A stretch of 64,000 nt of DNA from JALOLG01 sp963776935 (GCA_963776935.1 CAVZOP010000008.1:186001-250000); one strand, 5' to 3'; shown: positions 43,475 through 52,929, numbered from the stretch's first letter. Numbers and translations are program-made. Notes: a model not told the origin generated them from the sequence alone.

Positions 43475-44062
43475 TCAACCGTCTGGAACCGGGTCCGGAG
43501 TGTGTTCCACGAGGCCACGCGCCTCGGCAAACTGGTACAACGCGCGCTGCATCGCTTTTCTTCCCCGGTGCAGTCTCGACATCACAGTACCGATCGGGAT
43601 GTCGAGCATCTCGGCGATCTCTTTGTAGCTGAAACCCTGGACATCGGCGAGGATCACCGGCAACCGGAAGTTCTCCGGAAGATCCTCGAGTGCCTGCTTG
43701 ACCTCGTCGTCGGTGAAGAGATCGAAGAACTGGTCCTCGGCCGACAAACCGGTCGCGGCCGTCTCGAGCGACCCGATCCGGCGGTACAGATACAGATCCT
43801 CGACGTCGGCGAGGTCGGTCTCGATGGGGCGACGCTGCTTGGCGCGGTACTTGTTGATGAAGGCGTTGGTCAGGATGCGGAACAACCACGCCCGCAGGTT
43901 GGTGCCCTCCTGAAACGAGCCAAAGCCGCGAAAGCCACGCAGGTACGTCTCCTGCACGAGATCCTCGGCATCGGCCTGGTTGCGCGTCATGCGGAGCGCG
44001 GCCGAGTAGAGCTGCGGCGCGTACTCCATGGCTTGCTCGGCGAAGGTGTCGCTGGACGCCAC
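43475..44062 (-). CDS. sigR: ECF-type sigma factor, SigR/SigH-like
   Basis: A 195-residue group-4 sigma factor. Region 2 includes LYSAALRMTRNQADAEDLVQETYLRGFRGF and GTNLRAWLFRILTNAFINKYR. Region 4 includes LPENFRLPVILADVQGFSYKEIAEMLDIPIGTVMSRLHRGRK. The NLRAWLFRILTN segment and linkage to an RsrA-like gene identify the thiol-oxidative-stress sigma factor that typically drives thioredoxin and mycothiol genes. GTG 44062 is used; a later ATG at MEYAPQLYS would shorten it by eleven residues. Confidence 0.92.
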   Translation of the reverse strand: MASSDTFAEQAMEYAPQLYSAALRMTRNQADAEDLVQETYLRGFRGFGSFQEGTNLRAWLFRILTNAFINKYRAKQRRPIETDLADVEDLYLYRRIGSLETAATGLSAEDQFFDLFTDDEVKQALEDLPENFRLPVILADVQGFSYKEIAEMLDIPIGTVMSRLHRGRKAMQRALYQFAEARGLVEHTPDPVPDG

Positions 44063-44073
44063 GAGGGGCGACC

Positions 44074-44724
44074 CTATCTGGCCACCTCGGCCGGTTCGGG
44101 GGCGCCTGATCGTGGATCGAGATCGACGTCGCCCGTCTCACCGACCTCGGTGCTCGCCGGCGTGCCGGACTCGGCCGTCAGTTCACCGGCGAGCCCGTCG
44201 AACGCATCGACGAAGCGACCGAGCAGACCGGCGAGCTGCGCCCGCTCGGTGGCGTCGAAGGCGCTCAGGATCCGGCACAGGGCTTTGACACGGCGACGCG
44301 CGACAGCGGCGTGGCGTCGCTTGCCCTCCGCGCTCGGAAAGACGAGCACGACACGGCCGTCGTATGTGCTGTGCCGACGCTCGGCGAGGCCGTCGTTGAC
44401 GAGTCGCTGAACGGCTCGCGTCGCGGTGGAGGGATCGACGCGAAGGGCCTCCGCCAGCTCGCACATCCGCCATCCGTCGCGCACCAGGAGGAGGTCGAGG
44501 GTGTCCATCTGCCCTTGCTCGAGCGCGTCGTGGCTGGACCCGAAGAACTGGTAACGCAACGCCGGCGTCGTGGCACACCGCCGGAGCTCACGCCAGGCCA
44601 TCGCGATGCGGAACGCGTTGTCGGCCTCGACCGGATCCGACAGATCGACCGTCCGGCGCCGCGTCGTCGTACCGCGCGTGGCCCGGTCGGAACGCTGGGC
44701 CTCGTCGGTGGGAACGGTGCGCAT
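44074..44724 (-). CDS. MarR-family transcriptional regulator
   Basis: A 216-residue protein with a central winged helix: GQMDTLDLLLVRDGWRMCELAEALRVDPSTATRAVQRLVNDGLAERRHSTYDGRVVLVFPSAEGKRR, about residues 70-140. N- and C-terminal helices form the dimer interface, followed by a long acidic tail. It is oriented toward sigR with an 11-bp gap and could be co-transcribed. The promoter region is shared with the divergent SRPBCC gene, so it may regulate that AT-rich intergenic region. Ligand unknown. Confidence 0.85.
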   Translation of the reverse strand: MRTVPTDEAQRSDRATRGTTTRRRTVDLSDPVEADNAFRIAMAWRELRRCATTPALRYQFFGSSHDALEQGQMDTLDLLLVRDGWRMCELAEALRVDPSTATRAVQRLVNDGLAERRHSTYDGRVVLVFPSAEGKRRHAAVARRRVKALCRILSAFDATERAQLAGLLGRFVDAFDGLAGELTAESGTPASTEVGETGDVDLDPRSGAPEPAEVAR

Positions 44725-44808
44725 GTGGCGGGCAGCCTACAAAACGAGTACCCGGCAGGACGCGCTCGGAGCGCCCACGTCGTCACGCCGAGTCCCTTAT
44801 TATCGATG

Positions 44809-44840
44809 TTGACTTATATAAGCTTGTACTCATACAGTAC
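44809..44840 (+). promoter_or_regulatory. AT-rich promoter/operator of SRPBCC-arsR operon
   Basis: TTGACT (44809-44814), 18-bp spacer, TACAGT (44833-44838), ATG 6 nt later. It carries the palindromes CTTATATAAG and GTACT-CATAC-AGTAC, and its base composition is far below the window average in GC. Confidence 0.65.
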
Positions 44841-44844
44841 GCGG

Positions 44845-45462
44845 ATGGACATCGTCGAGAGCATCGGAGCCATCAACCGACAGGTCGTCACCGGCGAGCG
44901 AGACGGCCGAGCGACGCGCGTCGTCGTCGCCGAGCGCAGCTATCCATCACCGCCCGACGACGTCTGGGACGCGATCACCAACCCCGAACGCATCCCACGC
45001 TGGCTGGTCCCGATCACCGGCGAACTGCGCCTCGGCGGGCGCTACCAGCTCGAGGGAAATGCAGGCGGAACGATCACCGACTGCGAGCCCCCACGGCACC
45101 TCGCCGCGACGTGGGAGTACGACGGCGACGTGAGCTGGGTCGACGTCCGCCTGACCGACGCGGGTGAAGACGGCACTCACCTGCGGCTCGAGCACACCGC
45201 ACACGTCGGCGACGACCGCTGGGCAGAGTTCGGACCGGGGGCCGTCGGCGTCGGCTGGGACCTGTCGATCCTCGGCCTCGCCGAATACCTGGCCGAGGGC
45301 GCATCGGCGCACCACGACGAGTCGGTGCCCTCGCCTGAGCTCATCACGTTCATGCGCCTGAGCAGCGACGACTGGTGCCGGGCCTCGATCGAGGCCGGGA
45401 CGCCTGCCGACGAGGCACGGGCGGCCGCCGACCGCACGATCGCCGCCTATACCGGCGGCTGA
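44845..45462 (+). CDS. SRPBCC/AHSA1-family protein
   Basis: A 205-residue START/Bet v1-like lipid-binding fold: VVVAERSYPSPPDDVWDAITNPERIPRWLVPITGELRLGGRYQLEGNAGGTITDCEPPRHLAATWEYDGD, about 27-95, then a C-terminal helix with GWDLSILGLAEYL. The ATG follows TACAGT by 6 nt. It is co-transcribed with an ArsR-type regulator, a frequent actinobacterial pairing in which the regulator represses the operon. Ligand and role are unknown. Confidence 0.85.
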   Translation: MDIVESIGAINRQVVTGERDGRATRVVVAERSYPSPPDDVWDAITNPERIPRWLVPITGELRLGGRYQLEGNAGGTITDCEPPRHLAATWEYDGDVSWVDVRLTDAGEDGTHLRLEHTAHVGDDRWAEFGPGAVGVGWDLSILGLAEYLAEGASAHHDESVPSPELITFMRLSSDDWCRASIEAGTPADEARAAADRTIAAYTGG

Positions 45463-45472
45463 CTCACCGCGC

Positions 45473-45799
45473 ATGCACGCCTTCGACGTCCTCGGCGATC
45501 CGGTCCGGCGTCGCATCCTCGAGCTCCTCGTCGACGGTGAACAGACGTCCGGCGCCGTCACCGACACGATTCGCGACGAGTTCGGCATTTCGCAGCCGGC
45601 CGTCTCCCAACACCTCAAGGTGCTTCGCGAGAGCGGTTTCGTGCACGTGCGAGCCGAGGGGACGCGCCGGCACTACCGGCTCGATGCGGCGCCGCTGCGC
45701 GAGGTCGACGCCTGGGTCTCACACTTTCGACGGTTCTGGGAACAGCACCTCGACGCCCTCGCCACCGAGTTGGCACGCGGGCACCGACGCAATCGCTGA
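45473..45799 (+). CDS. ArsR-family regulator (metal-independent type)
   Basis: A 108-residue winged-helix protein: AFDVLGDPVRRRILELLVDGEQTSGAVTD, then FGISQPAVSQHLKVLRESGFVHVRAEGTRRHYRLD and AWVSHFRRFWEQHLDAL. There are no Cys residues, so it is not an arsenic or zinc sensor. GISQPAVSQHLKVL is the recognition helix. It begins 10 nt after the SRPBCC stop and probably represses the 44809-44840 promoter. Confidence 0.88.
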   Translation: MHAFDVLGDPVRRRILELLVDGEQTSGAVTDTIRDEFGISQPAVSQHLKVLRESGFVHVRAEGTRRHYRLDAAPLREVDAWVSHFRRFWEQHLDALATELARGHRRNR

Positions 45800-45811
45800 C
45801 ACGATGAGGGC

Positions 45812-46540
45812 GTGGCCGACGCCATCTTCGAAGATCCCCGGCTGGCGAGCGTGTATGACCCGCTCGACCCAGATCGCAGTGACCTCGACGTCTACGTCGC
45901 GCTGGCCGAGGAACTCGGCGCACGATCGGTGCTCGACATCGGCTGCGGCACCGGAACGTTCGCGTGCATGCTGGCGCAGCGGGGCCTCGACGTGACGGCC
46001 GTCGATCCGGCACGCGCCAGCCTCGACGTCGCCCGCGCCAAGCCCGGTGCACGGGCCGTGCGCTGGCTGCACGGCGACGCCACCTCGCTGCCGCCGCTCC
46101 GGGTCGACGCCGCGTTCATGACCGCCAACGTCGCCCAGGTGTTCCTGACCGACGACGACTGGGCCGCCACGTTGCGCGGTACCCGAGCCGCGATACGCCA
46201 GGGCGGCGTCCTCGTGTTCGAGACGCGCGATCCGGCCCGTCGCGCCTGGGAGGAGTGGACGCCAGAGCTCACCCGCACGATCGTCGACGTGCCGGATGTC
46301 GGCGTCGTCGAGTCCTGGGCGGAGGTCATCGAGGTGGTGGGCGAGCTCGTCACGTTCCGGTCGATGACCAGCTTTCGGCGCGACGATGTCGTGCTGGAGT
46401 CGGTGTCGACCCTGCGCTTCCGCGATCGAGCACAGGTCGAAGCGTCATTGGCTCGGGAGGGGTTCCGGCTCGCCGAGGTCCGCGATGCCCCGGACCGCCC
46501 CAGCCGCGAGTTCGTCTTCCTCGCCCAACGGCCGGAGTGA
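45812..46540 (+). CDS. Class I SAM-dependent methyltransferase
   Basis: A 242-residue protein with motif I VLDIGCGTGTFACMLAQRGLDVTAVDPARASLDVAR (about 40-75), motif II region HGDATSLPPLRVDAAFMTANVAQVF and LRGTRAAIRQGGVLVFETRDP. A C-terminal beta domain ends VFLAQRPE. GTG 45812 lies 12 nt after the ArsR stop, so it belongs to the same operon. The acceptor molecule is unknown. Confidence 0.88.
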   Translation: MADAIFEDPRLASVYDPLDPDRSDLDVYVALAEELGARSVLDIGCGTGTFACMLAQRGLDVTAVDPARASLDVARAKPGARAVRWLHGDATSLPPLRVDAAFMTANVAQVFLTDDDWAATLRGTRAAIRQGGVLVFETRDPARRAWEEWTPELTRTIVDVPDVGVVESWAEVIEVVGELVTFRSMTSFRRDDVVLESVSTLRFRDRAQVEASLAREGFRLAEVRDAPDRPSREFVFLAQRPE

Positions 46541-46601
46541 CCGAGGGACGCCCAGCGGAACCTGATTCGCCGATGCGCATGGACCTGCGATCATCGGTTT
46601 C

Positions 46602-49263
46602 ATGACGACGGAGCAGGAAGGTGGCTTCGCGATCCGGACACCGGATCAGCGGCTGCGCGTCTTCGTGAGCTCCACATTGGTCGAGCTCGCCGAGGAACGC
46701 GCCGCGGTGGCTCGTGCGATCTCGGCGCTCCGCCTGACGCCGGTGATGTTCGAGATCGGCGCCCGACCGCACCCGCCACGGGAGCTGTATCGCGCCTACC
46801 TGGCGCAGTCCGACATCTTCATCGGCCTGTACTGGCAGCGCTACGGCTGGATCGGGCCCGGCATGGACGTCTCGGGTCTCGAGGACGAGTTCCGGCTCTC
46901 CGACTCGCTCCCTCGGCTGTTGTACGTGAAGTCACCGGCGCCGGATCGTGAACCGCTGCTGACGGCCATGATCGGTGAGCTCCAGGCTGAGGGGACCGAC
47001 TCCTACCGATCGTTCGGGACTCCACGCGAGCTCGGTCGGTTGGTCCGAGACGATCTGGCGCTACTCCTGAGTGAGCGGTTCGCGACGGCGACGCGCCACG
47101 TGGATCGTTCCGAATCGAACGTGTCGAACGTGTCGAACGTGTCGAGCGTGTCGAGCGCCTCGAACGCAGCGCCCGTGTCGAGCGCTCCCCCGCGACGTTC
47201 ACTCCCGGTGTCGTCGACGTCGCTGATCGGCCGCGAGGACGACATCGTCGCCGTCACCGAACTGCTCGAGTCGTCCGAAGTGCGGTTGGTCACCCTCACC
47301 GGCCCGGGTGGCGTCGGCAAGACGCGGCTGGCGATCGCCGTCGGTGAGCACCTCGACGATCGCGATCAACGCCGGACCGTGTTCGTGCCGCTCGCTTCGA
47401 TCGCCGAGCCCGACCTCGTGCTGCCTCGCGTCGCGGCCGCGGTGGGAGCGACCATCGAGGGAACGCGTCCGCCCGTCGACGCCCTCACCGAGCATTTCGA
47501 AGCACGCCCGACGCTGCTCGTGCTGGACAACCTCGAACAAGTTGTCGGTGTCGCGAACCAGCTCGACCAGCTGCTGTCGGGCTGCCCGGGGCTGACGGTC
47601 CTGGCCACCAGCCGCGCCGTTCTGCGGCTTCGTGCCGAGCGCGAGTACCCGGTCGCCCCGCTGACGGTGCCCGCGTTCTCGGAGCGACCGCCGATCGATC
47701 AGCTCGCCTCGTTGCCGGCAGTGCAGCTGTTCGTCGATCGGGCCCGGGCCGTCCGCTACGACTTCGCCCTGACCGAGGACAACGCGCTCGCGGTCGCGGA
47801 GATCTGCCGGCGGCTCGATGGCCTGCCGCTCGCCATCGAGCTGGCGGCGGCGCGCACCCGGTTGCTCGAACCGGTTGCCTTGCTCGCTCGACTCGAGAAT
47901 CTGCTCGACGCGTTGGGGACCGGCCCGGTCGATCTCCCCGAGCGTCAACGCACGCTGCGGGCAACGGTCGAATGGAGTGTCGACCTCCTCGCCGACGCGG
48001 AACAGCAGCTCCTGGCGAGCCTGTCGGTCTTCGCCGACGGGTGGACGATCGCCGCCGCGACGCATGTCTCCGAGCACACCGAAGACGAGGTGCTCGACCT
48101 GCTGGATGCGCTTGCCGCGCACAGCCTCGTGAGCATCGTCGCGACCGACGCCGGGCCGAGGTTCCGCATGCTCACGTCCGTGCGCGAGCTTGCCGCGGAG
48201 CGACTCTCCGCAGGTGCCGACCGCGACGATGTCGAACAGCGACACGCCGAGTACTTCGCCGCGCTCGTCGTCAACGCCGAGTGGCCCGCCGAACGACACT
48301 CTGAGTGGGCCGAACGACTGCGCATCGAGGAGGAGAACGTACGCGTCGCCATCCGATGGTTCGTCAGCCATGACCCCACGCCCCTACCACGCATCTTCCG
48401 CGTGCTCTGGCTCTTCTGGCAGATGCACGATCGGATGCCGGAAGGCCGCGCCTGGATCGACGAGCTCCGCCTCAAAGCCGACACGTTGGACGACAACGCC
48501 CGCGCCGAGGTGCTGTTCACCTGGGCCGTCACCGCCGTCGAGGTCGGCGACGACGACAGCGCCCTGGCCGCAGTCGACGACATCGGACGGCTCCAGGGGC
48601 GCATCGATGATCCGTACCTGGAGTGCGCCCTGCAGCTGGCGATCGCTTGGACATTGCCGATCGTCGAAGACTTCGACGGTGCCCTCGAGGCCGCGTCGAC
48701 TGCGCTGGCGGGATTCCGACAGCAGAACGAGCCGTTCGTGGCATTCGCGGCCCTGACCGTCGGCATGCTGGAGGCGACGCGCGGCCGAGGTGACACCGCG
48801 CGCGAGTACCTCCTCGAGGTCAACGAGCTCGGCCGTCAGTTCGGAAACACCTGGCTCGAGTCGAGTGCGCGAACGCAGCTCGCATCACTCGCAGTGCGGG
48901 CCGGCCGACTCGACGAGGCCCGAGCGTTGCTCGTCGAGTCGGTGGACGCGATCGAGGACTCCCAACTCAGCGCCCTCACGTTGAGCTTCGCGCTCATCGC
49001 CTACGCCGAGCTCTCGCTCGCGGACGCCGACAACCGGCGCGCTGCGACGGCCCTCGGTGCCGCCGACGGGCTGCGCAAACGTGCGGGCTTGCGGGCGTGG
49101 CCGTTGATCCGACACAGCGAGTCGGAGTTGATCGCCCGGTTGGTGGAGGAAACTGATCCGGAGGTCTACAGGGATGGCGTTCGCCGCCGGATCCGCGTTG
49201 CACGCACGCGATGCCCTCGCTCTGGTGGCCGGCGTCAGCAGCGACAATGCGGCCACCGGGTAG
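46602..49263 (+). CDS. DUF4062-STAND NTPase-TPR protein, frameshifted near the end
   Basis: About 886 residues. DUF4062 occupies about 17-90 (LRVFVSSTLVELAEERAAV, then FIGLYWQRYGWIGPG). A Ser/Asn/Val linker encoded by 9-bp repeats follows (172-200). The STAND NTPase has LIGREDDIVAVTELL, LTGPGGVGKTRLAI (Walker A, about 233-246), LLVLDNLEQVVGV (Walker B), LATSRAVL and DGLPLAIELAAARTRLLEP. The C-terminal half is TPR-like helices. The frame shifts +1 at the GGG 49171-49173; removing one G gives VYRMAFAAGSALHARDALALVAG and a stop at 49263. Such effector-NTPase-sensor architectures occur in antiviral STAND proteins and in signalling. Which applies here is unknown. Confidence 0.85.
47115..47168 (+). 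repeat. 9-bp tandem repeats in the interdomain linker
   Basis: TCGAACGTG three times, then TCGAGCGTG and decayed units, encoding the SNV/SSV linker between DUF4062 and the NTPase. Confidence 0.85.
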
Positions 49264-49298
49264 CGGTCGCGGCTGGCCGTGCGCTGAGGGCGAACGAG

Positions 49299-49361
49299 TC
49301 AGGCGACGACGCGGTCGCGTCCGCTGCGCTTGGCGGCGTACATGTTCCGGTCGGTTGGCCC
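49299..49361 (-). pseudogene. C-terminal remnant of a GGDEF diguanylate cyclase
   Basis: Directly after the SpoIIE-phosphatase stop and in frame with it, the minus strand reads GPTDRNMYAAKRSGRDRVVA and stop. DRxMYxAKRSGRDRV is the conserved end of GGDEF domains. No GGDEF core precedes it, so this is a 20-codon fossil of a deleted gene. Confidence 0.65.
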
Positions 49362-50129
49362 TCAGGCGACGTGTTGGATCACGAGGATGGCGATGTCGTC
49401 CTGGGCTGGACCGCCGTCGAGAAGGGCGTCGACGAGCTCGTCCGCGAGGTCGCTCGGCGCGAGCTGGTTCGACAATGTGGTGAGCGAGGCGGCGACCTGC
49501 TCGATGCCGACCTCGAACGGCCGATCGCGACGCTCGACGAGCCCGTCGGTGAACATGACCAGGCGAGACCCCACCGGAAATGGTGTGGTCTCGGCGACCC
49601 GGAGTGTCGACGGAAGGCCGATCATCGGCGCGTTCGCCGCGTCGAGCCGTCGGACCTCGCCACTGGGAAGTTGGACGAGCGGTGGCGGATGCCCCGCCGT
49701 GGTGTATGTGACGGTTCCGTTGGCGACATCGACGACCACGAGGGCAGCGGTGGCGAGGAGCAGTCCCGAACGTTGGAGCAAGACACCGGACATCTCGGTG
49801 AAGACATCCGCGACTGCGACGCCGGAGTACAGCAGGGCTGTGATCATTCCGCGAAGGAGCGCCATGTCGGCTGCCGCGGGGAGGCCGTGCCCGGTGACGT
49901 CGCCGACGACGAGGGCCATCCGTTGACCGTCGAGGAGGAGCCCTTCGTACCAGTCACCTCCAACTGACACCGTGTTGCTCGCCGGAAGGTATCGAGCGCA
50001 GGTCGCGAGACCGCCCATGGCAGGGAGTGCGCTCAGCAAGCTGGCGGACAGCTCGACGATGAACGGAGCAGAGCGGCCTCGTCGTCGAGCAAACCGTACC
50101 GGCAGACTGCGACAAGCGTCGCCGGCCAT
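49362..50129 (-). CDS. PP2C/SpoIIE-type serine phosphatase
   Basis: A 255-residue protein consisting almost only of the SpoIIE catalytic domain. LLSALPAMGGLATCARYLPASNTVSVGGDWYEG contains the metal-binding VGGDWY. Then come MALVVGDVTGHGLPAAADMALLRGMI, YTTAGHPPPLVQLPSG, VMFTDGLVERRD and GPAQDDIAILVIQH (final Asp pair). The usual N-terminal GAF/PAS/response regulator sensor is absent or lost. It starts 10 nt downstream of the hemerythrin stop in a catalase-hemerythrin-phosphatase operon and probably acts on an anti-anti-sigma factor elsewhere. Confidence 0.88.
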   Translation of the reverse strand: MAGDACRSLPVRFARRRGRSAPFIVELSASLLSALPAMGGLATCARYLPASNTVSVGGDWYEGLLLDGQRMALVVGDVTGHGLPAAADMALLRGMITALLYSGVAVADVFTEMSGVLLQRSGLLLATAALVVVDVANGTVTYTTAGHPPPLVQLPSGEVRRLDAANAPMIGLPSTLRVAETTPFPVGSRLVMFTDGLVERRDRPFEVGIEQVAASLTTLSNQLAPSDLADELVDALLDGGPAQDDIAILVIQHVA

Positions 50130-50138
50130 CGAGTGCGC

Positions 50139-50556
50139 TCAGCCGCCGCGTTGTTTGGCCTGGAGGATCCGCGCTCCGAGTCCGTCGAGTTGTTGATCGG
50201 TGGCCGTGTCGCGGAGGGCGGGCAGGAGGTTCTTCTCCTCGTCTTCGACGTGCTCCTGCACAAGCAACCGCAGAGTCTCGAACGATTCGGCGAGCGGCGC
50301 TCCCTCTTGCATCTTGAGGTGGTCGATCTGCTTCTTCACGGCAGAGTGCGCCTGCGCCCACCGCTCGATCGCTGCCGGGTCGCCGAGAACGTGGCCGGCG
50401 AGCGGGTAGAGGGCGGCATGCTCGGCGTCGTCATGGGCCGCCAGCGCATCGACCACCTGGCCGATGATGCTGGCGTCGCCGGACTCGGCGAACGGTCGCG
50501 AACAACTGCTCGACGCGGCGGTGGTCGGCGAGGATCAATTCGATTCCGTTCGGCAT
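50139..50556 (-). CDS. Hemerythrin HHE-domain protein, frameshifted
   Basis: About 138 residues after repair. MPNGIELILADHRRVEQLFAT is in the first frame and FAESGDASIIGQVVDALAAHDDAEHAALYPLAG continues in the +1 frame (break near 50497). VQEHVEDEEKNLLPAL supplies the HxxxE ligands, so His in DHRR, HDDAE, H in QAHS and HVEDEE fit a di-iron four-helix bundle that binds oxygen or NO. The ATG at 50556 has AGGAGGTC upstream, inside the end of the catalase gene, with no intergenic gap. It probably acts in oxidative or nitrosative stress with the catalase. Confidence 0.85.
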
Positions 50557-50557
50557 G

Positions 50558-52753
50558 TCAGACCTCCTGAGTGACGGGGCGGGTGGGGTGCACGCCGGCG
50601 CGGTCCCAGTGACGGTGCACCGAGAGCGTCTCGAGCACCGACCGGGCGAACGTCTTGGTGGCGCGTTCGGCGACGACGATGCCGGGGCCGTCCGACTCGA
50701 CGCCGGCCGCCGTCAACAGCTCTGATCCGTCGCCCCACGCGGCAATCGGCTTGAAGTGCCGGTACGCGCTCTGAACGTAGGTGAGGACGGCCGGGTTGGC
50801 GGCCAGACCGGCGCCACCGGCCACGACGATGGCATCGGCCTCGGCCGAGCTCGACGTGTGGAACGAGCGGTCGACGGTCAACTCGTCGGCACGTCGCCCC
50901 CCGCCGGCGATCGCGCCCTTGTGGGTGGCGACGACGTGGGGTGTCACGCCGGCCGCGAACAGCGCATCGCGCAGCACCCTGATCCCGGCGAGATCGGCGC
51001 CGTCGTTGGCGAGGATGTGCACCACCCGTCCGTCGGGCGGGTAGCTGTTGTCGGTGTTCATCGACAACGCCGGCGAGGACTCGACGCCACCCGTAGCGTC
51101 GGGCACGTCGCCCCGTTCGTCGTCGTCGGCGAGTGCGGCGACATCAGCGGCACTGGGGACCGGAATCCCGAGTCCGATGCCGACCCGGCGGGCGAGCTCG
51201 GTGTCGACGAGGGCGAGGCGGAGCATCATCCGCTCGACGACCGCCGGCACCTCGACCTTGCCGAGCTCGAACGTGTAGGCGTCGGCGATGTGGTCCTGCT
51301 CGGCCTCGGTCATGCTGTTCCAGAACAACGTCGCCTGGGCGTACTCGTCGTCGGGGCCGCGCTCGCGGACCTTGGCGCCTTGGACCATCCGCGGCACGTG
51401 GATGTAGCCGCCGTCTTCGGCCCCGGCGAGGAACGGACAGCCGCCGCCGACCGCGTTCGGGAGGTACGGCGTGCGTCCGTGGTGCACGGCCTGTTGCATG
51501 AATCCGTCACGGAAGTTGTCGTTGACCGGCGAGTGGGGCCGGTTGATCGGGATCTGCGAGAAGTTCGGCCCCCCGAGGCGGGTCAGCTGGGTGTCGAGGT
51601 AGCTGAACATGCGGGCCTGCATCAGCGGGTCGTCGACGACCTCGATGCCGCGGACGAGGTGACCGACGTGGAACGCGACCTGCTCGACTTCGGCGAAGAA
51701 GTTGGCGGGATTGCGATTCAGCGTCATCCGCCCGATCGGCTGCACCGGCACCAGCTCCTCCGGGACGATCTTGGTCGCGTCGAGCAGATCGATGCCCTCG
51801 AAGTACTGGTCGTCGCTGTCGGGCATGACCTGCACACCGAGCTCCCACTCCGGGAACGCGCCCGCGCCGATGGCGTTGTACAGGTCGCGCCGGTGGAAGT
51901 CGGGATCGACTCCGTTGAGGGTCAACGCCTCGTCCCACACGAGCCCGTGCACGCCGAGCACCGGCTTCCAATGGAACTTGACGAGGCTCGTGTCGCCGTC
52001 GGCGTTGACGAGCCGGAACGTGTGGACACCGAAGCCCTCCATCATCCGGTAGGACCTCGGGATCGCCCGGTCCGACATCGCCCACATCAGCATGTGCGGC
52101 GACTCGGGGATCATCGACACGAAGTCCCAGAACGTCGTGTGCGCCGTCTGCGCCTGCGGGATCTCGCGATCAGGCTCCGGCTTGGCGGCGTGGATGAGGT
52201 CGGGGAACTTGATCCCGTCGCGGATGAAGAACACCGGGATGTTGTTGCCGACGAGATCGAAGACGCCTTCGTCGGTGTAGAACTTGACGGCGAACCCGCG
52301 GACGTCGCGCACCGTGTCGGCGGACCCTCGCGAGCCGACGACGGTCGAGAACCGCGTGAAGACCGGCGTCACGCGACCCGGCTGGAGGAAGTCGGCGCTC
52401 GTGATGCCTGCCGCCGTGCCGTACGACTCGAACACACCATGGGCGGCGGTGCCGCGTGCGTGGACCACACGCTCGGGGATGCGCTCGTGATCGAAGTGCA
52501 TGATCTTCTCGCGCAGATGGAAGTCATCCATCAGCGTCGGTCCGCGGTCGCCGACCTTCAGCGAGTCGTCGGTGTGAGCCAGTCGCTGGCCCTGCGCCGT
52601 CGTCAGGAAGTCACTGTCCTGCGCCGGCACCTTGCTCGATCGGGGCGACAGGATCGGCGGCTCCGAGAGATCCGCAACGAGGCGGCCTTTCGCCCCCTGC
52701 TGATCGCGTTGCGTCTTGCGCTGATTCGACCGTGCGCGCTTCGCAGTCGCCAT
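50558..52753 (-). CDS. katE: Large-subunit (HPII/KatE-type) catalase
   Basis: About 731 residues: a basic N-terminus, the catalase barrel and a C-terminal flavodoxin-like class I glutamine-amidotransferase domain typical of clade 2 enzymes. Active-site His is in IPERVVHARGTAAHGVFE and Asn in VGNNIPVFFIRDGIKFPD. The proximal haem Tyr is in ARMFSYLDTQLTRLGGPNF. The C-terminal domain begins at DGRVVHILANDGADLAGIRV and includes AIVVAGGAGLAANPAVL. ATG 52753 has a GAGAGGGG site upstream. First gene of the operon with hemerythrin and a SpoIIE phosphatase. Confidence 0.95.
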   Translation of the reverse strand: MATAKRARSNQRKTQRDQQGAKGRLVADLSEPPILSPRSSKVPAQDSDFLTTAQGQRLAHTDDSLKVGDRGPTLMDDFHLREKIMHFDHERIPERVVHARGTAAHGVFESYGTAAGITSADFLQPGRVTPVFTRFSTVVGSRGSADTVRDVRGFAVKFYTDEGVFDLVGNNIPVFFIRDGIKFPDLIHAAKPEPDREIPQAQTAHTTFWDFVSMIPESPHMLMWAMSDRAIPRSYRMMEGFGVHTFRLVNADGDTSLVKFHWKPVLGVHGLVWDEALTLNGVDPDFHRRDLYNAIGAGAFPEWELGVQVMPDSDDQYFEGIDLLDATKIVPEELVPVQPIGRMTLNRNPANFFAEVEQVAFHVGHLVRGIEVVDDPLMQARMFSYLDTQLTRLGGPNFSQIPINRPHSPVNDNFRDGFMQQAVHHGRTPYLPNAVGGGCPFLAGAEDGGYIHVPRMVQGAKVRERGPDDEYAQATLFWNSMTEAEQDHIADAYTFELGKVEVPAVVERMMLRLALVDTELARRVGIGLGIPVPSAADVAALADDDERGDVPDATGGVESSPALSMNTDNSYPPDGRVVHILANDGADLAGIRVLRDALFAAGVTPHVVATHKGAIAGGGRRADELTVDRSFHTSSSAEADAIVVAGGAGLAANPAVLTYVQSAYRHFKPIAAWGDGSELLTAAGVESDGPGIVVAERATKTFARSVLETLSVHRHWDRAGVHPTRPVTQEV

Positions 52754-52929
52754 GTCGTGCCCCTCTCGCTGGTGTGGATGCGACGACCGTTTCCGACTTG
52801 GATCGATTCCAAACTTCTCGACGCGGAATTGTTCGGTGCACACGCGTGTCGAGCGCGTCGCCGTCATCGACGACCCGCACGACTACCAGCGCGGGAGCGC
52901 TGCTACCGGCCCCGACCGGGGTGACGGTG

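Noticed and set aside
49264..49967. C-terminal extension of the DUF4062-STAND frame
   Set aside because: After 49172 the frame is antisense to the SpoIIE phosphatase. The true end lies in the +1 frame at 49263.
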